From Streptomyces adelaidensis (lineage in GTDB: Bacteria; Actinomycetota; Actinomycetes; Streptomycetales; Streptomycetaceae), in NCBI RefSeq assembly GCF_016598475.1, contig NZ_JAEMUX010000001.1, positions 1-64,000 on the forward strand: a DNA stretch of 64,000 nucleotides. The letters are read 5' to 3'. The number at the start of each line of letters is the position of its first letter. Position 1 is the first letter of the stretch. A model generated the notes under the pieces. It did not search any database. It saw nothing but the letters and a program-made list of their open reading frames with translations, and had not been told where the DNA came from. Shown here piece after piece: positions 40,545 through 50,112 of the stretch. A program made the translations under genes and the position numbers.

Positions 40545-40713
40545 GCGTATACAACTCCTCGTTCACCCACCGCAGCTGACGTCCCGTCTTCTGCCTGTTT
40601 GGTGATACCCGGGCTGTTTGCGCCGTACGCCGGAAGGAGACAACAGAAGTACGGGTCCGCGCAGTTCAGCGGCTCGGCACGCGGAAACACCGGTAATCGG
40701 AAGGCTGTTGGGC

Positions 40714-41280
40714 ATGGCCATAGCGCAGCCCGAGCGGGGCGGGCTGCTGCCCGAGCACGCGGCATCGCACCGCGGCTCCCTCGCCACCACCGCCTGCATG
40801 GAGACACTGCAGGTGGGTTATCTGCACGCCGTCGCCGCCGCGGCGGGCTGCTCCCTCTCCCAGCCCTTTCCGGACAACGGCATCGACTGGCACGTCAGCC
40901 ACGGCTCGCCCGGGCACACGGTCGACGACGAGGTCACCATCAAGGTGCAGCTCAAGGCCACTTACCAGCTCGCGCCGAGCCCGCCCGGCCGGTTCTTCTC
41001 CTTCACCCTCGACAACGCCCACCTGGCGAAGCTCGCCCGCACTCCCGTCTCGGTGCACAAGATCCTGGTCGTGATGATCGTCCCGAGATCGCAGGAGCAG
41101 TGGCTGCGGGCCGGCCACGACCGGCTCGACCTGCGGCACTGCTGCTACTGGATCAACCTCGCCGGACAACCGATCACCGGTCGGCGCCGCACCACCGTCC
41201 GCATACCGACCTCGCGCATCTTCGACGACCGAGCGCTCTGCGAGATCATGACGCGGGTCGGAACGGGAGGCAGACCGTGA
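40714..41280 (+). CDS. DUF4365-like protein with nuclease-type fold
   Basis: A 188-residue protein with the segment FPDNGIDWHVSH and, about 25 residues on, EVTIKVQLKATYQL: the D ... QxK spacing seen in PD-(D/E)XK-type nucleases and in DUF4365. Then KLARTPVSVHKILVVMIVP and WINLAGQP continue the fold. Whether it cuts nucleic acid is unknown. ATG 40714 with GGAAGG upstream. The downstream gene begins within its stop codon (GTGA), indicating co-translation. Confidence 0.72.
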   Translation: MAIAQPERGGLLPEHAASHRGSLATTACMETLQVGYLHAVAAAAGCSLSQPFPDNGIDWHVSHGSPGHTVDDEVTIKVQLKATYQLAPSPPGRFFSFTLDNAHLAKLARTPVSVHKILVVMIVPRSQEQWLRAGHDRLDLRHCCYWINLAGQPITGRRRTTVRIPTSRIFDDRALCEIMTRVGTGGRP

Positions 41281-42635
41281 CCCACCGCCCCAACGACGAA
41301 GACGGCCCAGGTCCGCGCCCGGGACCGCGTCCTTCCGGCGCGGACGGGCCCGGCCGGCGCCCCTATGGCGAGAGCGCGTCCGGTCGGCGCTCGTACGGCG
41401 AGGACGTGGCCGTACGCCGTCCCATCGGCGAACCCGTGCGGCCCGGGCGGTCCCACCCCGTCGAGCCCACCTGGACCCAGCCGCCCGACGCCGCCCAGGT
41501 CGACCCCGCCGTCCTCGGCGCCCTCCTGCGCCGGCACGGCTGGCAGCGGCGCGGCGGCGCCGCCGGACGCTACGGCCGCTGGACCCCGCCCGGCCCGGCC
41601 GGCCGGGGCATGAGCCTGCTCGTGCCGGAGAACCGGGCCTTCCCCGACAGTGACGATCTGCTCGGCGAGGCCCTCACCGCCCTGTCCCGGAGCGGGTCGC
41701 CCGCCGCCCGTGACGTGCTGGTCGCACTCGCCGTGCCCAGCGACGAGATCCACTGGTGGCGGGACGTTCCGACCGGCCCCGCGGGCACCGCCTCCTGGGT
41801 CGTCGAGGACCGACTGCGCTCGGCCGCCCGCCAGATGCTCCTCGCGGCGGCCCTGGCCACCCGCGCGCGGGCCGGCTACTACGGAGCCCGGCACCGCCGC
41901 CCCGCCGCCGCCTCCCTGGAGGGCGTCCTCGTCGGAGCCGCCCCCGGCGGCCGCCGCCTCACCGCCTTCGTCCCCGTCGCCACCGGCCGCCCCCTCGCCC
42001 TCCGCCTCCACCAGGCCCTCTACGCCACCCGCGAGGCCATCGACTACCGGCGCGCCACCGGCGGCATGGACGCCTTCGACGGCGCCGTCGGGGCAGGCGT
42101 GAGCCATGAACTGACCGAGGCCCTTGTCGCCCTCGTCCGCGGCACCGAGGGCGCCCGGGTCGCCGTCGACTGGGCGCCCGCCGCAGGCGTCCCCGAGGGC
42201 GGTGCGATCCCGGCCGAGCCCGTCGAGTTCTCGCCGGGCGACCTGCCCGTGCTCCGCGAGGCCGGGGCGCGCTACCTGCGCGAGGAGCCCTCGATGCCGG
42301 TGCGGATCACCGGGGCCGTCGTGCGGATGCGCCGGTCGGGGGCGCGCGGCGCGGGCACGGTACGGCTCCGGGTCATCGCCGGGGCCGAGGTCCCGCACGT
42401 CCGGATGACCCTGGACGAGGAGTCGTACCGGATAGCGGGGCAGGCCCATCTCGTCGGGCTGCCGGTGCGGGTGCACGGGCGGCTGGAGAGCCGGGGCGGG
42501 TTCCGACGGCTCACCGACGCCGACGGGGTCGCACCCGTGCAGGTCGACGAGGCGGAGCGGGACCGGCTGATGAAGTCGCTGCAGGAGACCGCGGAGATCA
42601 CGGCCTTCTTCGAGGAGGCGTGCGGCGGGGACTGA
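41277..42635 (+). CDS. Uncharacterised protein coupled to DUF4365 gene
   Basis: A 452-residue protein from GTG 41277. Residues 1 to about 65 are a disordered Pro/Arg/Gly stretch with repeats like RRPYGESASGRRSYGEDV; from about 75 on it appears folded (ALLRRHGWQRRGG, YYGARHRRPAAASLEGVLVG) with an OB-like C-terminal part (RITGAVVRMRR, VRVHGRLESRGGFRRL, about 340-430). I do not recognise a family. The four-base overlap with the DUF4365-like gene implies related function, perhaps nucleic-acid binding (inference). Confidence 0.6.
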   Translation: MTHRPNDEDGPGPRPGPRPSGADGPGRRPYGESASGRRSYGEDVAVRRPIGEPVRPGRSHPVEPTWTQPPDAAQVDPAVLGALLRRHGWQRRGGAAGRYGRWTPPGPAGRGMSLLVPENRAFPDSDDLLGEALTALSRSGSPAARDVLVALAVPSDEIHWWRDVPTGPAGTASWVVEDRLRSAARQMLLAAALATRARAGYYGARHRRPAAASLEGVLVGAAPGGRRLTAFVPVATGRPLALRLHQALYATREAIDYRRATGGMDAFDGAVGAGVSHELTEALVALVRGTEGARVAVDWAPAAGVPEGGAIPAEPVEFSPGDLPVLREAGARYLREEPSMPVRITGAVVRMRRSGARGAGTVRLRVIAGAEVPHVRMTLDEESYRIAGQAHLVGLPVRVHGRLESRGGFRRLTDADGVAPVQVDEAERDRLMKSLQETAEITAFFEEACGGD

Positions 42636-42738
42636 GGCCCTTGACGCTTATGCGTTGTGAGAGGGCACTGTGGGCTCGGTACGATTCCCGGGTGCGTACG
42701 CACCTGCGTACGCACCCGCCTTCAGTCAGGAGAGACCG

Positions 42739-44715
42739 GTGTCCGACGTCCGTGTGATCATCCAACGCGATTCCGAGCGGGAAGAACGCGTGGTGACGAC
42801 GGGCACTACGGCCGCCGAACTCTTCGCCGGCGAGCGCACCGTCGTCGCGGCCCGGGTGGCCGGCGAGCTCAAGGACCTCGCGTACGAGGTGAAGGACGGC
42901 GAGACCGTCGAGAGCGTGGAGATCTCCTCCGAGGACGGCCTGAACATCCTGCGCCACTCCACCGCACACGTGATGGCGCAAGCCGTGCAGGAGTTGTTCC
43001 CCGAGGCCAAGCTGGGCATCGGGCCGCCGGTCCGGGACGGCTTCTACTACGACTTCGACGTCGCGAAGCCGTTCACGCCCGAGGATCTCAAAGCCGTCGA
43101 GAAGAAGATGCAGGAGATCCAGAAGCGCGGCCAGCGCTTCTCGCGGCGCGTGGTGACCGACGAGGCGGCGCGTGCGGAGCTGGCGTCGGAGCCGTACAAG
43201 CTGGAACTGATCGGTATCAAGGGCTCCGCGTCGAGTGACGACGGCGCGGACGTCGAGGTGGGCGGCGGCGAGCTGACCATCTACGACAACCACGACGCCA
43301 AGACCGGCGACCTGTGCTGGAAGGACCTCTGCCGCGGTCCCCACCTGCCCACCACCCGGAACATCCCGGCGTTCAAGCTGATGCGCAACGCCGCCGCGTA
43401 CTGGCGCGGCAGCGAGAAGAACCCGATGCTCCAGCGCATCTACGGCACCGCCTGGCCCTCCAAGGAGGAGCTGAAGGCGCACCTCGACTTCCTCGCCGAG
43501 GCCGAGAAGCGTGACCACCGCAAGCTGGGCAACGAACTCGACCTGTTCTCCATCCCGGACGAGATCGGCTCCGGCCTCGCCGTCTTCCACCCCAAGGGCG
43601 GCATCATCCGCCGGGTCATGGAGGACTACTCGCGCCGCCGCCACGAGGAGGAGGGCTACGAGTTCGTCTACACCCCGCACGCCACGAAGGGGAAGCTCTT
43701 CGAGGTCTCGGGCCACCTGGACTGGTACGCCGACGGCATGTACCCGCCCATGCAGCTCGACGAGGGCGTGGACTACTACCTCAAGCCCATGAACTGCCCG
43801 ATGCACAACCTGATCTTCGACGCGCGCGGCCGCTCCTACCGCGAACTGCCGCTGCGGCTCTTCGAGTTCGGGACCGTGTACCGGTACGAGAAGTCGGGTG
43901 TCGTGCACGGTCTGACCCGTGCCCGGGGCTTCACGCAGGACGACGCGCACATCTACTGCACCCGCGAACAGATGGCGGACGAGCTCGACAAGACGCTCAC
44001 CTTCGTCCTGAACCTGCTGCGGGACTACGGCCTCACCGACTTCTACCTGGAGCTGTCCACCAAGGACCCGGAGAAGTTCGTCGGCTCCGACGAGGCCTGG
44101 GAGGAGGCCACGGAGACGCTCCGCCAGGTCGCCGAGAAGCAGGGCCTCCCGCTGGTCCCGGACCCGGGCGGCGCCGCCTTCTACGGTCCGAAGATCTCCG
44201 TCCAGGCCAAGGACGCGATCGGCCGGACCTGGCAGATGTCGACGGTCCAGCTGGACTTCAACCTGCCGGAGCGCTTCGACCTGGAGTACACCGGCCCGGA
44301 CGGCTCCAAGCAGCGCCCGGTCATGATCCACCGCGCGCTGTTCGGCTCGATCGAGCGCTTCTTCGCGGTGCTCCTCGAGCACTACGCGGGCGCGTTCCCG
44401 GCGTGGCTGGCGCCCGTCCAGGCGGTCGGCATCCCGATCGGCGACGCGCACGTGGAGTACCTGCAGAAGTTCGCCGTGGAGGCGAAGAAGAAGGGGCTGC
44501 GCGTGGACGTGGACGCCTCCTCCGACCGCATGCAGAAGAAGATCCGGAACGCCCAGAAGGCGAAGGTGCCCTTCATGGTCATCGCGGGCGACGAGGACAT
44601 GGCGGCCGGCGCGGTCTCCTTCCGCTACCGCGACGGCTCCCAGGAGAACGGCATCCCGCTCGACGAGGCGATCGCGAAGATCGTGCAGGTCGTGCAGGAC
44701 CGCGTCCAGATCTGA
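42739..44715 (+). CDS. thrS: Threonyl-tRNA synthetase
   Basis: A 658-residue class II synthetase. The order is TGS domain (about 1-65), editing domain with [11 protein letters not shown] (HxxxH zinc-type site) and the later [10 protein letters not shown], then the catalytic core with motif 1 (HPKGGIIRR), PMNCPMHN (zinc Cys), motif 2 ([31 protein letters not shown]), motif 3 ([15 protein letters not shown]), and the anticodon-binding domain ([12 protein letters not shown] ... [13 protein letters not shown]). Full editing function is expected. Start GTG 42739 after CAGGAGAG. The 103-bp leader shows no T-box. Confidence 0.97.
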   Translation: MSDVRVIIQRDSEREERVVTTGTTAAELFAGERTVVAARVAGELKDLAYEVKDGETVESVEISSEDGLNILRHSTAHVMAQAVQELFPEAKLGIGPPVRDGFYYDFDVAKPFTPEDLKAVEKKMQEIQKRGQRFSRRVVTDEAARAELASEPYKLELIGIKGSASSDDGADVEVGGGELTIYDNHDAKTGDLCWKDLCRGPHLPTTRNIPAFKLMRNAAAYWRGSEKNPMLQRIYGTAWPSKEELKAHLDFLAEAEKRDHRKLGNELDLFSIPDEIGSGLAVFHPKGGIIRRVMEDYSRRRHEEEGYEFVYTPHATKGKLFEVSGHLDWYADGMYPPMQLDEGVDYYLKPMNCPMHNLIFDARGRSYRELPLRLFEFGTVYRYEKSGVVHGLTRARGFTQDDAHIYCTREQMADELDKTLTFVLNLLRDYGLTDFYLELSTKDPEKFVGSDEAWEEATETLRQVAEKQGLPLVPDPGGAAFYGPKISVQAKDAIGRTWQMSTVQLDFNLPERFDLEYTGPDGSKQRPVMIHRALFGSIERFFAVLLEHYAGAFPAWLAPVQAVGIPIGDAHVEYLQKFAVEAKKKGLRVDVDASSDRMQKKIRNAQKAKVPFMVIAGDEDMAAGAVSFRYRDGSQENGIPLDEAIAKIVQVVQDRVQI

Positions 44716-44748
44716 GGCGTACGGCGCCCGCGCCGGACGACGATCGCA

Positions 44749-44776
44749 GGCCCCCGGGGTTCAGCTCCCGGGGGCC
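44749..44776 (+). terminator. Hairpin after thrS
   Basis: GGCCCCCGGG / CCCGGGGGCC with an 8-base loop, 33 bases after the stop. No T-run. Confidence 0.6.
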
Positions 44777-44811
44777 GCACCCGGCGACACGCCGCGAACA
44801 GGCGAAGCCAT

Positions 44812-45375
44812 ATGCTGCATGTCATGACGAGTGAGCCGGAGCAGCAGATCGGAGTGGGGACGCAGGACGCGTTCCAGCGCCTGTGGACGCCCCACCGGAT
44901 GGCCTACATCCAGGGCGAGAACAAGCCGACCGGCCCCGGAGCCGACGACGGCTGCCCGTTCTGCTCGATCCCGGCCAAATCGGATGAGGACGGCCTGCTC
45001 ATCAGGCGCGGGGAGCACGTGTACGCGGTGCTCAACCTCTACCCGTACAACGGCGGCCACCTCATGGTCGTGCCCTACCGTCATGTCGCCGACTACACCG
45101 ACCTCACCGCGCCGGAGACCGCCGAACTGGCCGAGCTGACCAAGCAGTCCATGACGGCCCTCCGCACCGCCTCCGGCGCCCACGGCTTCAACATCGGCAT
45201 GAACCAGGGCACCGTCGCCGGCGCCGGCATCGCCGCCCACCTCCACCAGCACATCGTCCCCCGCTGGGGCGGCGACACCAACTTCATGCCGGTCGTCGGC
45301 CACACGAAGGTGCTGCCGCAACTGTTGGCCGACACCCGCAAAATGCTCGCGGACGCCTGGCCGACCGCCGCCTGA
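44812..45375 (+). CDS. HIT-family hydrolase/phosphorylase
   Basis: A 187-residue histidine-triad protein. The nucleotide-binding His motif is AHLHQHIVPRWGG (HxHxHxx), with an N-terminal zinc-type pair in CPFCSIP and the core VLNLYPYNGGHLMVVPYRH. The subtype resembles the Ap4A phosphorylase-like branch of actinobacteria. Start ATG 44812; ATG 44824 (MTSEPEQQ) is equally possible. In many Actinobacteria a HIT gene lies between thrS and the PIP-synthase/PIM genes, as here. Confidence 0.88.
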   Translation: MLHVMTSEPEQQIGVGTQDAFQRLWTPHRMAYIQGENKPTGPGADDGCPFCSIPAKSDEDGLLIRRGEHVYAVLNLYPYNGGHLMVVPYRHVADYTDLTAPETAELAELTKQSMTALRTASGAHGFNIGMNQGTVAGAGIAAHLHQHIVPRWGGDTNFMPVVGHTKVLPQLLADTRKMLADAWPTAA

Positions 45376-45411
45376 ACCGTGGGTTGAGCACGTTTTCGGC
45401 TGCCGGTTGTG

Positions 45412-45516
45412 TGTGGTTGCTCGTGCAGTTCCCCGCGCCCCTAAAAGCAAAAGCACCAGGGGCGCCCCCTGCCTTTGCTTTTAAGGGGCGCGGGGAACTG
45501 CGCGACCAGCCACGAC
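45412..45516. repeat. Long intergenic inverted repeat
   Basis: Left arm GTGGTTGCTCGTGCAGTTCC ... CCCCTAAAAGCAAA, right arm TTTGCTTTTAAGGGGCGC ... GGGAACTGCGCGACCAGCCAC, about 40-bp arms with few mismatches around an inner hairpin (AGGGGCGCCCCCT). The same unit occurs at 53688-53784 and, shortened, at 36598-36640. It sits between the convergent HIT and membrane protein genes. Confidence 0.75.
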
Positions 45517-45579
45517 GAAGCCGCAGCCGAAAACGCACCCACCCCCCCCACGCACCCCCCGCTCAAGCCGGCGCAGCGC

Positions 45580-47250
45580 TCACGCGTCGTAGAGGTCAGC
45601 CTTGCGAGGCGTGGGATCCTGCACCGCCCCGCTGAGCATCCCGGCCCGCGACCCGAACTTCTCGGTGTCCACGCCGTTCTCCTCCAGCACCTTGAGGGCG
45701 GCGGTGTGGACCACGCGGAGCACGGGCGTGGCGGCGCGCAGCGCGTCGTCCGCCATGAAGCGGTGCCGCCACGGCTGGTCCGCCCAGGCGTGCCGCAGGC
45801 CGAACGGCTCCGGCAGGCCCATGGAGCCGCCGAGCCAGTTGAGCAGCGGCGGATACCAGGTCAGCGGGGCGCGGGCGGCGAGCCGTACGACCTCGTCCGT
45901 GTCGACGAGCGGCAGCTTCACCTTGCGGGTCTCCCAGAAGCGCAGCGACTTCTGGACTTCCTTCTCCTTGGCCGCCGGCTTGGTGGTGAACAGTCCGTGG
46001 ACCGGGCCCAGGGCGTGGCCGGTGACCTCGATGCGGAGTGTCTGGTGCAGGACGGTGACCGTGACGAGCATGGTGATGACCAACTGGCCGTCCCAGAGCG
46101 TCCACTGGACGCCCAGGTAGTGCCGGTTGCCGCTGCCGAAGTGCTGTTTGTTGCAGATGTCCTGTATGGCGTGGTTCTTGTACTGGTACGCGTCCACGTC
46201 GGTGCCCTCGGGCCGGGCCACGCCGCCGGCGCCCTCACCGATCGGGCTGACGATCCAGTGCTTGATCGAAGGGGCCGCGAAACCACCGGTGTTGAGGGGG
46301 GTGCGCTCCAGCATGCGGAGCTGGTCGTGGATGGAGCGTATGACGTCCCAGCTGCGGAAGGGATGGATCTCCTTGCCGGGGTCGGCCGCCACGAGATCCT
46401 CGGCGAGCTGCCAGCTGCCCCAGCGGGTGCCCATGCCGAGGATGCCCTTGGGGCCGGCGTAGAAGACGAGGTTGGAGCGCTGCTCGGCGCTGAGCCGGGC
46501 GAGTTCCTTGCGCAGCTGCTCGGCCTTGGTCTCGCCGGGGCTGCCGGGCACGGCCTCGGGGATCTTGGCGCCGATGCCGCCGCCGGACAGCAGGCTGTCC
46601 CAGCGGTCTCGCAGGTCCTTGGCGGTGCGCTCGCAGATCTGCTTCGCCCAGAACCAGCCGACCACGGGAAGCACGACGCACGCACGCGCGTACCAGGCCC
46701 AGAAGCCGGTGAACGGCATCTTGAGCAGGAAGATCACGGCGAGGGCGCCCACGGCGACCAGCAGCGTGGTGGCGAGAGCGCCGGCCCGCTTGTCGTCGCG
46801 CTTGCCGACCGTCGTGCGGATCTGGAAGACCAGCAGCCACAGCAGGAGTCCGGGCAGGAAGAGCACGCCGCACAGGACCATCACCGCCGAGAGCCAGTTG
46901 TCGCGCTCCCTGCGGATGTTGTTCGCCGCGAGACAGTGCTCGACGACGACCTGCGGCTCCATGCCGAAGGACTGGATGAGCGGCTTGCGGCCCGCGCCGA
47001 CCATGCGGTCCCGCACCGCCAGGGAGAACGCCTCCCCGAGATTCGGCCGGAAAATGGTCGCCCACTTGCGGCCCGGTTTGACCGTGGACTTGTGCCAGTC
47101 GTTGTTGGTCTTGAGGATCTCCGCGATCTCGTTGTCCCGGTAGGCCGCGGACGCCAGGGCGTACGTCGCCGCTGTCTGGCCCGCGGCGCCCGTGAGCGGC
47201 ACCTGCGCCCCGGGAGTGAAATCGAATTCGTTCGCCACCGCCGCCCCCAT
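45580..47250 (-). CDS. Uncharacterised membrane protein
   Basis: A 556-residue protein from ATG 47250 (MGAAVANEFDFTPG). Residues about 115-195 hold three hydrophobic segments (WLSAVMVLCGVLFLPGLLLWLLVF, ALATTLLVAVGALAVIFLL, ACVVLPVVGWFWA). The remaining 340 residues look soluble, with NLVFYAGPKGILGMGTRWGSW, GNRHYLGVQWTLWDGQLVITM and conserved aromatic residues. I do not recognise a family. The cluster of GATCAGG sites 55-115 bp upstream of the start suggests tight regulation. Confidence 0.65.
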   Translation of the reverse strand: MGAAVANEFDFTPGAQVPLTGAAGQTAATYALASAAYRDNEIAEILKTNNDWHKSTVKPGRKWATIFRPNLGEAFSLAVRDRMVGAGRKPLIQSFGMEPQVVVEHCLAANNIRRERDNWLSAVMVLCGVLFLPGLLLWLLVFQIRTTVGKRDDKRAGALATTLLVAVGALAVIFLLKMPFTGFWAWYARACVVLPVVGWFWAKQICERTAKDLRDRWDSLLSGGGIGAKIPEAVPGSPGETKAEQLRKELARLSAEQRSNLVFYAGPKGILGMGTRWGSWQLAEDLVAADPGKEIHPFRSWDVIRSIHDQLRMLERTPLNTGGFAAPSIKHWIVSPIGEGAGGVARPEGTDVDAYQYKNHAIQDICNKQHFGSGNRHYLGVQWTLWDGQLVITMLVTVTVLHQTLRIEVTGHALGPVHGLFTTKPAAKEKEVQKSLRFWETRKVKLPLVDTDEVVRLAARAPLTWYPPLLNWLGGSMGLPEPFGLRHAWADQPWRHRFMADDALRAATPVLRVVHTAALKVLEENGVDTEKFGSRAGMLSGAVQDPTPRKADLYDA

Positions 47251-47304
47251 CGCCGCACATTCGCTCCTGCGGCTTTCCCGACTTCCGTGCTCCGCACACC
47301 TGTT

Positions 47305-47363
47305 GATCAGGTCATCGCCTGATCTGGTCCTGATCGAGCCACACTTGTCGATCAGGTGATCAG
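47305..47363. promoter_or_regulatory. Cluster of GATCAGG half-sites upstream of membrane protein gene
   Basis: Within 59 bp there are GATCAGG (47305-47311), CCTGATC (47318-47324), CCTGATC (47329-47335), GATCAGG (47350-47356) and TGATCAG (47357-47363). The spacing of inverted pairs suggests cooperative binding of a dimeric regulator at the promoter of the gene starting at 47250. Confidence 0.5.
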
Positions 47364-47492
47364 CGTATCCGCAGCCACGGACATCGCGCGGTGCGAAGAA
47401 CGGACATTCACGGAACCCACCGCCCTGGAACCGCCCTGGAACCGGCTTGAAGCGGCCTAGAGCCGACTTTGCCCCCTGCGGAACCACCCGCA

Positions 47493-47528
47493 ACCGTCGG
47501 CGGACGGCCAGAGCCGCCCGCCGACGGT
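47493..47528 (-). terminator. Hairpin downstream of the EF-G-like gene
   Basis: ACCGTCGGCGG / CCGCCGACGGT, 11-bp stem, 14-base loop, 50 bases beyond the EF-G-like stop on the minus strand. The rest of the 47251-47577 gap holds only the GATCAGG cluster. Confidence 0.6.
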
Positions 47529-47577
47529 CACCAGTACCTGCCGTCGAGCCCCCGTCGATCCCGAACCCGCAGCTCTC

Positions 47578-49767
47578 CTACGCCCGTTCGCGGAGCCTCT
47601 CGGCGACCTGGACGGGCATCGGCTCGTGCCGGGTGTACCGGCGGCCGAAGCGCGCGGTGCCGTGGGACAGGGAGCGCAGGTCGACGGCGTACCGGTCGAT
47701 CTCGATCTCCGGTACCTCGGCCCGTACGAGGGTGCGTCCGCCGCCGGACTGCTCGGTGCCGACGACCCGGCCGCGCCGTCCGGACAGGTCGCTCATCACG
47801 GCGCCCACGTACGAGTCGCCGACCAGGACCGACACCTCGGCCACCGGCTCCAGGAGGTGGATCTTCGCGTCGGCCGCGGCCTCGCGCAGGGCCAGCGCGC
47901 CCGCCGTCTGGAACGCGGCGTCCGAGGAGTCCACCGAGTGGGCCTTGCCGTCCCGCAGGGTGATCCGGACGTCGATGAGCGGATAGCCGGCCGCGACCCC
48001 CTTGGCGGCCTGCGTCCGCACGCCCTTCTCGACGGACGGGATGAACTGCCTCGGCACGGCACCGCCGACGACCTTGTCCACGAACTCGATGCCGGAGCCG
48101 CCGGGCAGCGGCTCCACCTCGATCTCGCAGATCGCGTACTGCCCGTGTCCGCCGGACTGCTTCACATGCCGGCCGCGCCCGGCCGACTTGTCGGCGAACG
48201 TCTCCCGTAGGGAGACCTTGTGCGGTACGACGTCGACCTGGACGCCGTACCGGCTGCGCAGCCGCTCCAGCGCCACGTCGGCGTGCGCCTCGCCCAGGCA
48301 CCAGAGGACGACCTGGTGGGTGTCCTGGTTCTGCTCCAGCCGCATGGTCGGGTCCTCGGCGACCAGCCGGGCGAGGCCCTGGGAGAGCTTGTCCTCGTCG
48401 GCCTTGCTGTGCGCGTGGATGGCGAGCGGCAGCAGCGGGTCGGGCATCTCCCACGGCTCCATGAGCAGCGGATCGTCCTTGGCCGAAAGCGTGTCCCCGG
48501 TCTCCGCGCGGCTCAGCTTGGCCACGCAGGCCAGGTCTCCCGCGATACAGCGCGTGAGGGTCCGCTGCTGTTTCCCGAACGGCGCGGACAGGGCGCCGAT
48601 CCGCTCGTCGACATCGTGGTCCTCGTGCCCGCGGTCGGCGAGTCCGTGCCCCGACACGTGCACCGTCTCGTCGGGGTGCAGGGTCCCGGAGAAGACGCGG
48701 ACGAGCGAGATACGGCCCACATAGGGGTCGCTCGCGGTCTTCACGACCTCGGCGACCAGCGGTCCGTCCGGGTCGCAGGCCCCCTGGAGGTCGCGGGGCC
48801 TGCCGTCCGGTGTGGTCACCGAGGGCGCCTCGCGCTCCAGGGGGGTGGGGAAGCCGCCGGTGATCAGTTCCAGCAGTTCGACCGTGCCGAGGCCCTGCCG
48901 GGCGCCTTCGGCGGCGGGGGCGGCGGCCAGCACGGGGTGGAAGACCCCGCGGGCGACGGCCCGCTCCAGGTCGTCGACGAGTGTCTTGACGTCGATGGCC
49001 TCGCCGCCGAGATAGCGGTCCATGAGGGTCTCGTCCTCGCTCTCGGCGATGATCCCCTCGATGAGCCGGTCGCGGGCCTCCTCGATCGCCGGCAGTTGCT
49101 CGGGGCCCGGCTCGGACTCCTTGCGCTCCCCGGAGGAGTAGTCGAACAGCTTCTGCGACAGCAGCCCGGTCAGACCGGTCACGGGTGCGTGCCCGTCGGG
49201 CCCCTGCGGGCCGTGCAGCGGCAGGTAGAGCGGCAGCACGGCGTCGGGGTCGTCCCCGCCGAACGTCTCGGCGCAGACCCGGGTCATCTCCTCGAAGTCC
49301 GCCCGCGCGGCCTCCAGATGCGTCACCACGATCGCCCGCGGCATGCCGACCGCCGCGCACTCCTCCCACACCATGCGGGTCGAGCCGTCCACGCCGTCCG
49401 ACGCCGAGACGACGAAAAGGGCCGCGTCCGCCGCTCGCAGACCGGCCCTGAGTTCCCCGACGAAGTCGGCGTATCCGGGGGTGTCCAATAGATTGATCTT
49501 GTATCCGCCCCATTCGACGGGGACGAGGGAGAGCTGCACCGAGCGTTGCTGCCGGTGTTCGATCTCGTCGTAGTCGGAGACGGTGCCGCCGTCCTCCACA
49601 CGGCCCGCCCGGTTCACCGCTCCCGCCGTCAGCGCGAGAGCCTCCACCAGAGTCGTCTTGCCCGAACCGGAGTGGCCGACCAGCACCACATTCCGTACGG
49701 ACGCGGGGTGGTCGGCCGCCGTAGCCCTGCCGGCGGCTCCGGGATGTGCGTTCGCCTTGTCGCCCAT
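47578..49767 (-). CDS. EF-G-like GTPase (EF-G2-type)
   Basis: A 729-residue translational-GTPase-like protein. P-loop GHSGSGKTT is at 31-39 and G3 is DTPGYADFVGE. The G4 position reads VVTHLEAARADF, so the usual NKxD guanine-specificity motif is missing. Domains II-V follow (VRVFSGTLHPDETVHV, VVLWCLGEAHADVALERL, KQSGGHGQYAICEIEVEPL, FIPSVEKGVRTQAAKG, HEPMPVQVAERL). In mycobacteria a second EF-G of this type is known and not essential; whether this one hydrolyses GTP is uncertain. Start ATG 49767 with GGGAGGCAG upstream. Confidence 0.88.
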   Translation of the reverse strand: MGDKANAHPGAAGRATAADHPASVRNVVLVGHSGSGKTTLVEALALTAGAVNRAGRVEDGGTVSDYDEIEHRQQRSVQLSLVPVEWGGYKINLLDTPGYADFVGELRAGLRAADAALFVVSASDGVDGSTRMVWEECAAVGMPRAIVVTHLEAARADFEEMTRVCAETFGGDDPDAVLPLYLPLHGPQGPDGHAPVTGLTGLLSQKLFDYSSGERKESEPGPEQLPAIEEARDRLIEGIIAESEDETLMDRYLGGEAIDVKTLVDDLERAVARGVFHPVLAAAPAAEGARQGLGTVELLELITGGFPTPLEREAPSVTTPDGRPRDLQGACDPDGPLVAEVVKTASDPYVGRISLVRVFSGTLHPDETVHVSGHGLADRGHEDHDVDERIGALSAPFGKQQRTLTRCIAGDLACVAKLSRAETGDTLSAKDDPLLMEPWEMPDPLLPLAIHAHSKADEDKLSQGLARLVAEDPTMRLEQNQDTHQVVLWCLGEAHADVALERLRSRYGVQVDVVPHKVSLRETFADKSAGRGRHVKQSGGHGQYAICEIEVEPLPGGSGIEFVDKVVGGAVPRQFIPSVEKGVRTQAAKGVAAGYPLIDVRITLRDGKAHSVDSSDAAFQTAGALALREAAADAKIHLLEPVAEVSVLVGDSYVGAVMSDLSGRRGRVVGTEQSGGGRTLVRAEVPEIEIDRYAVDLRSLSHGTARFGRRYTRHEPMPVQVAERLRERA

Positions 49768-49818
49768 GATCCTGCCTCCCGTGCACGGTGAGGTCACTGT
49801 GGGCGCGGACATACGGAT

Positions 49819-49852
49819 CCTCCCCCAGACTCCGTCCGGAGGGACCCCCAGC
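49819..49852. repeat. C-rich palindromic repeat, intergenic copy
   Basis: CCTCCCCCAGACTCCGT followed by CCGGAGGGACCCCCAG. Same pattern as the unit inserted in the small gene at 19823-19867. It lies in the 345-bp divergent region 49768-50112 between the EF-G-like gene and the PIP synthase gene, where I see no other feature apart from presumed promoters. Confidence 0.55.
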
Positions 49853-50112
49853 GGTGGCGGCTCCGGTGACGCCCGCGGTGTCTTCGAGCTTGGCACTCGC
49901 GTCACCGCCCGTCCATACGACGGACGCGATCGCTCCTCGCGGCCCAGGTGAGGCCCGGTGCCACAGCGCCGCGGGTCCCGTCGTGACACCGGCGTCGACC
50001 GCACGTGACACGGCGGGCCGGTGCCCGACGGTCGCACACGCGGGCGCGTGGCTACGATGGGCCAGCCGGTGGCCAGCAGGGCCACACGGCGACACCGACC
50101 CTCGGGAAGGCC

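Noticed and set aside
42636..42738. Possible T-box leader for thrS
   Set aside because: Only 103 bp, with no T-box sequence, specifier loop or terminator/antiterminator.
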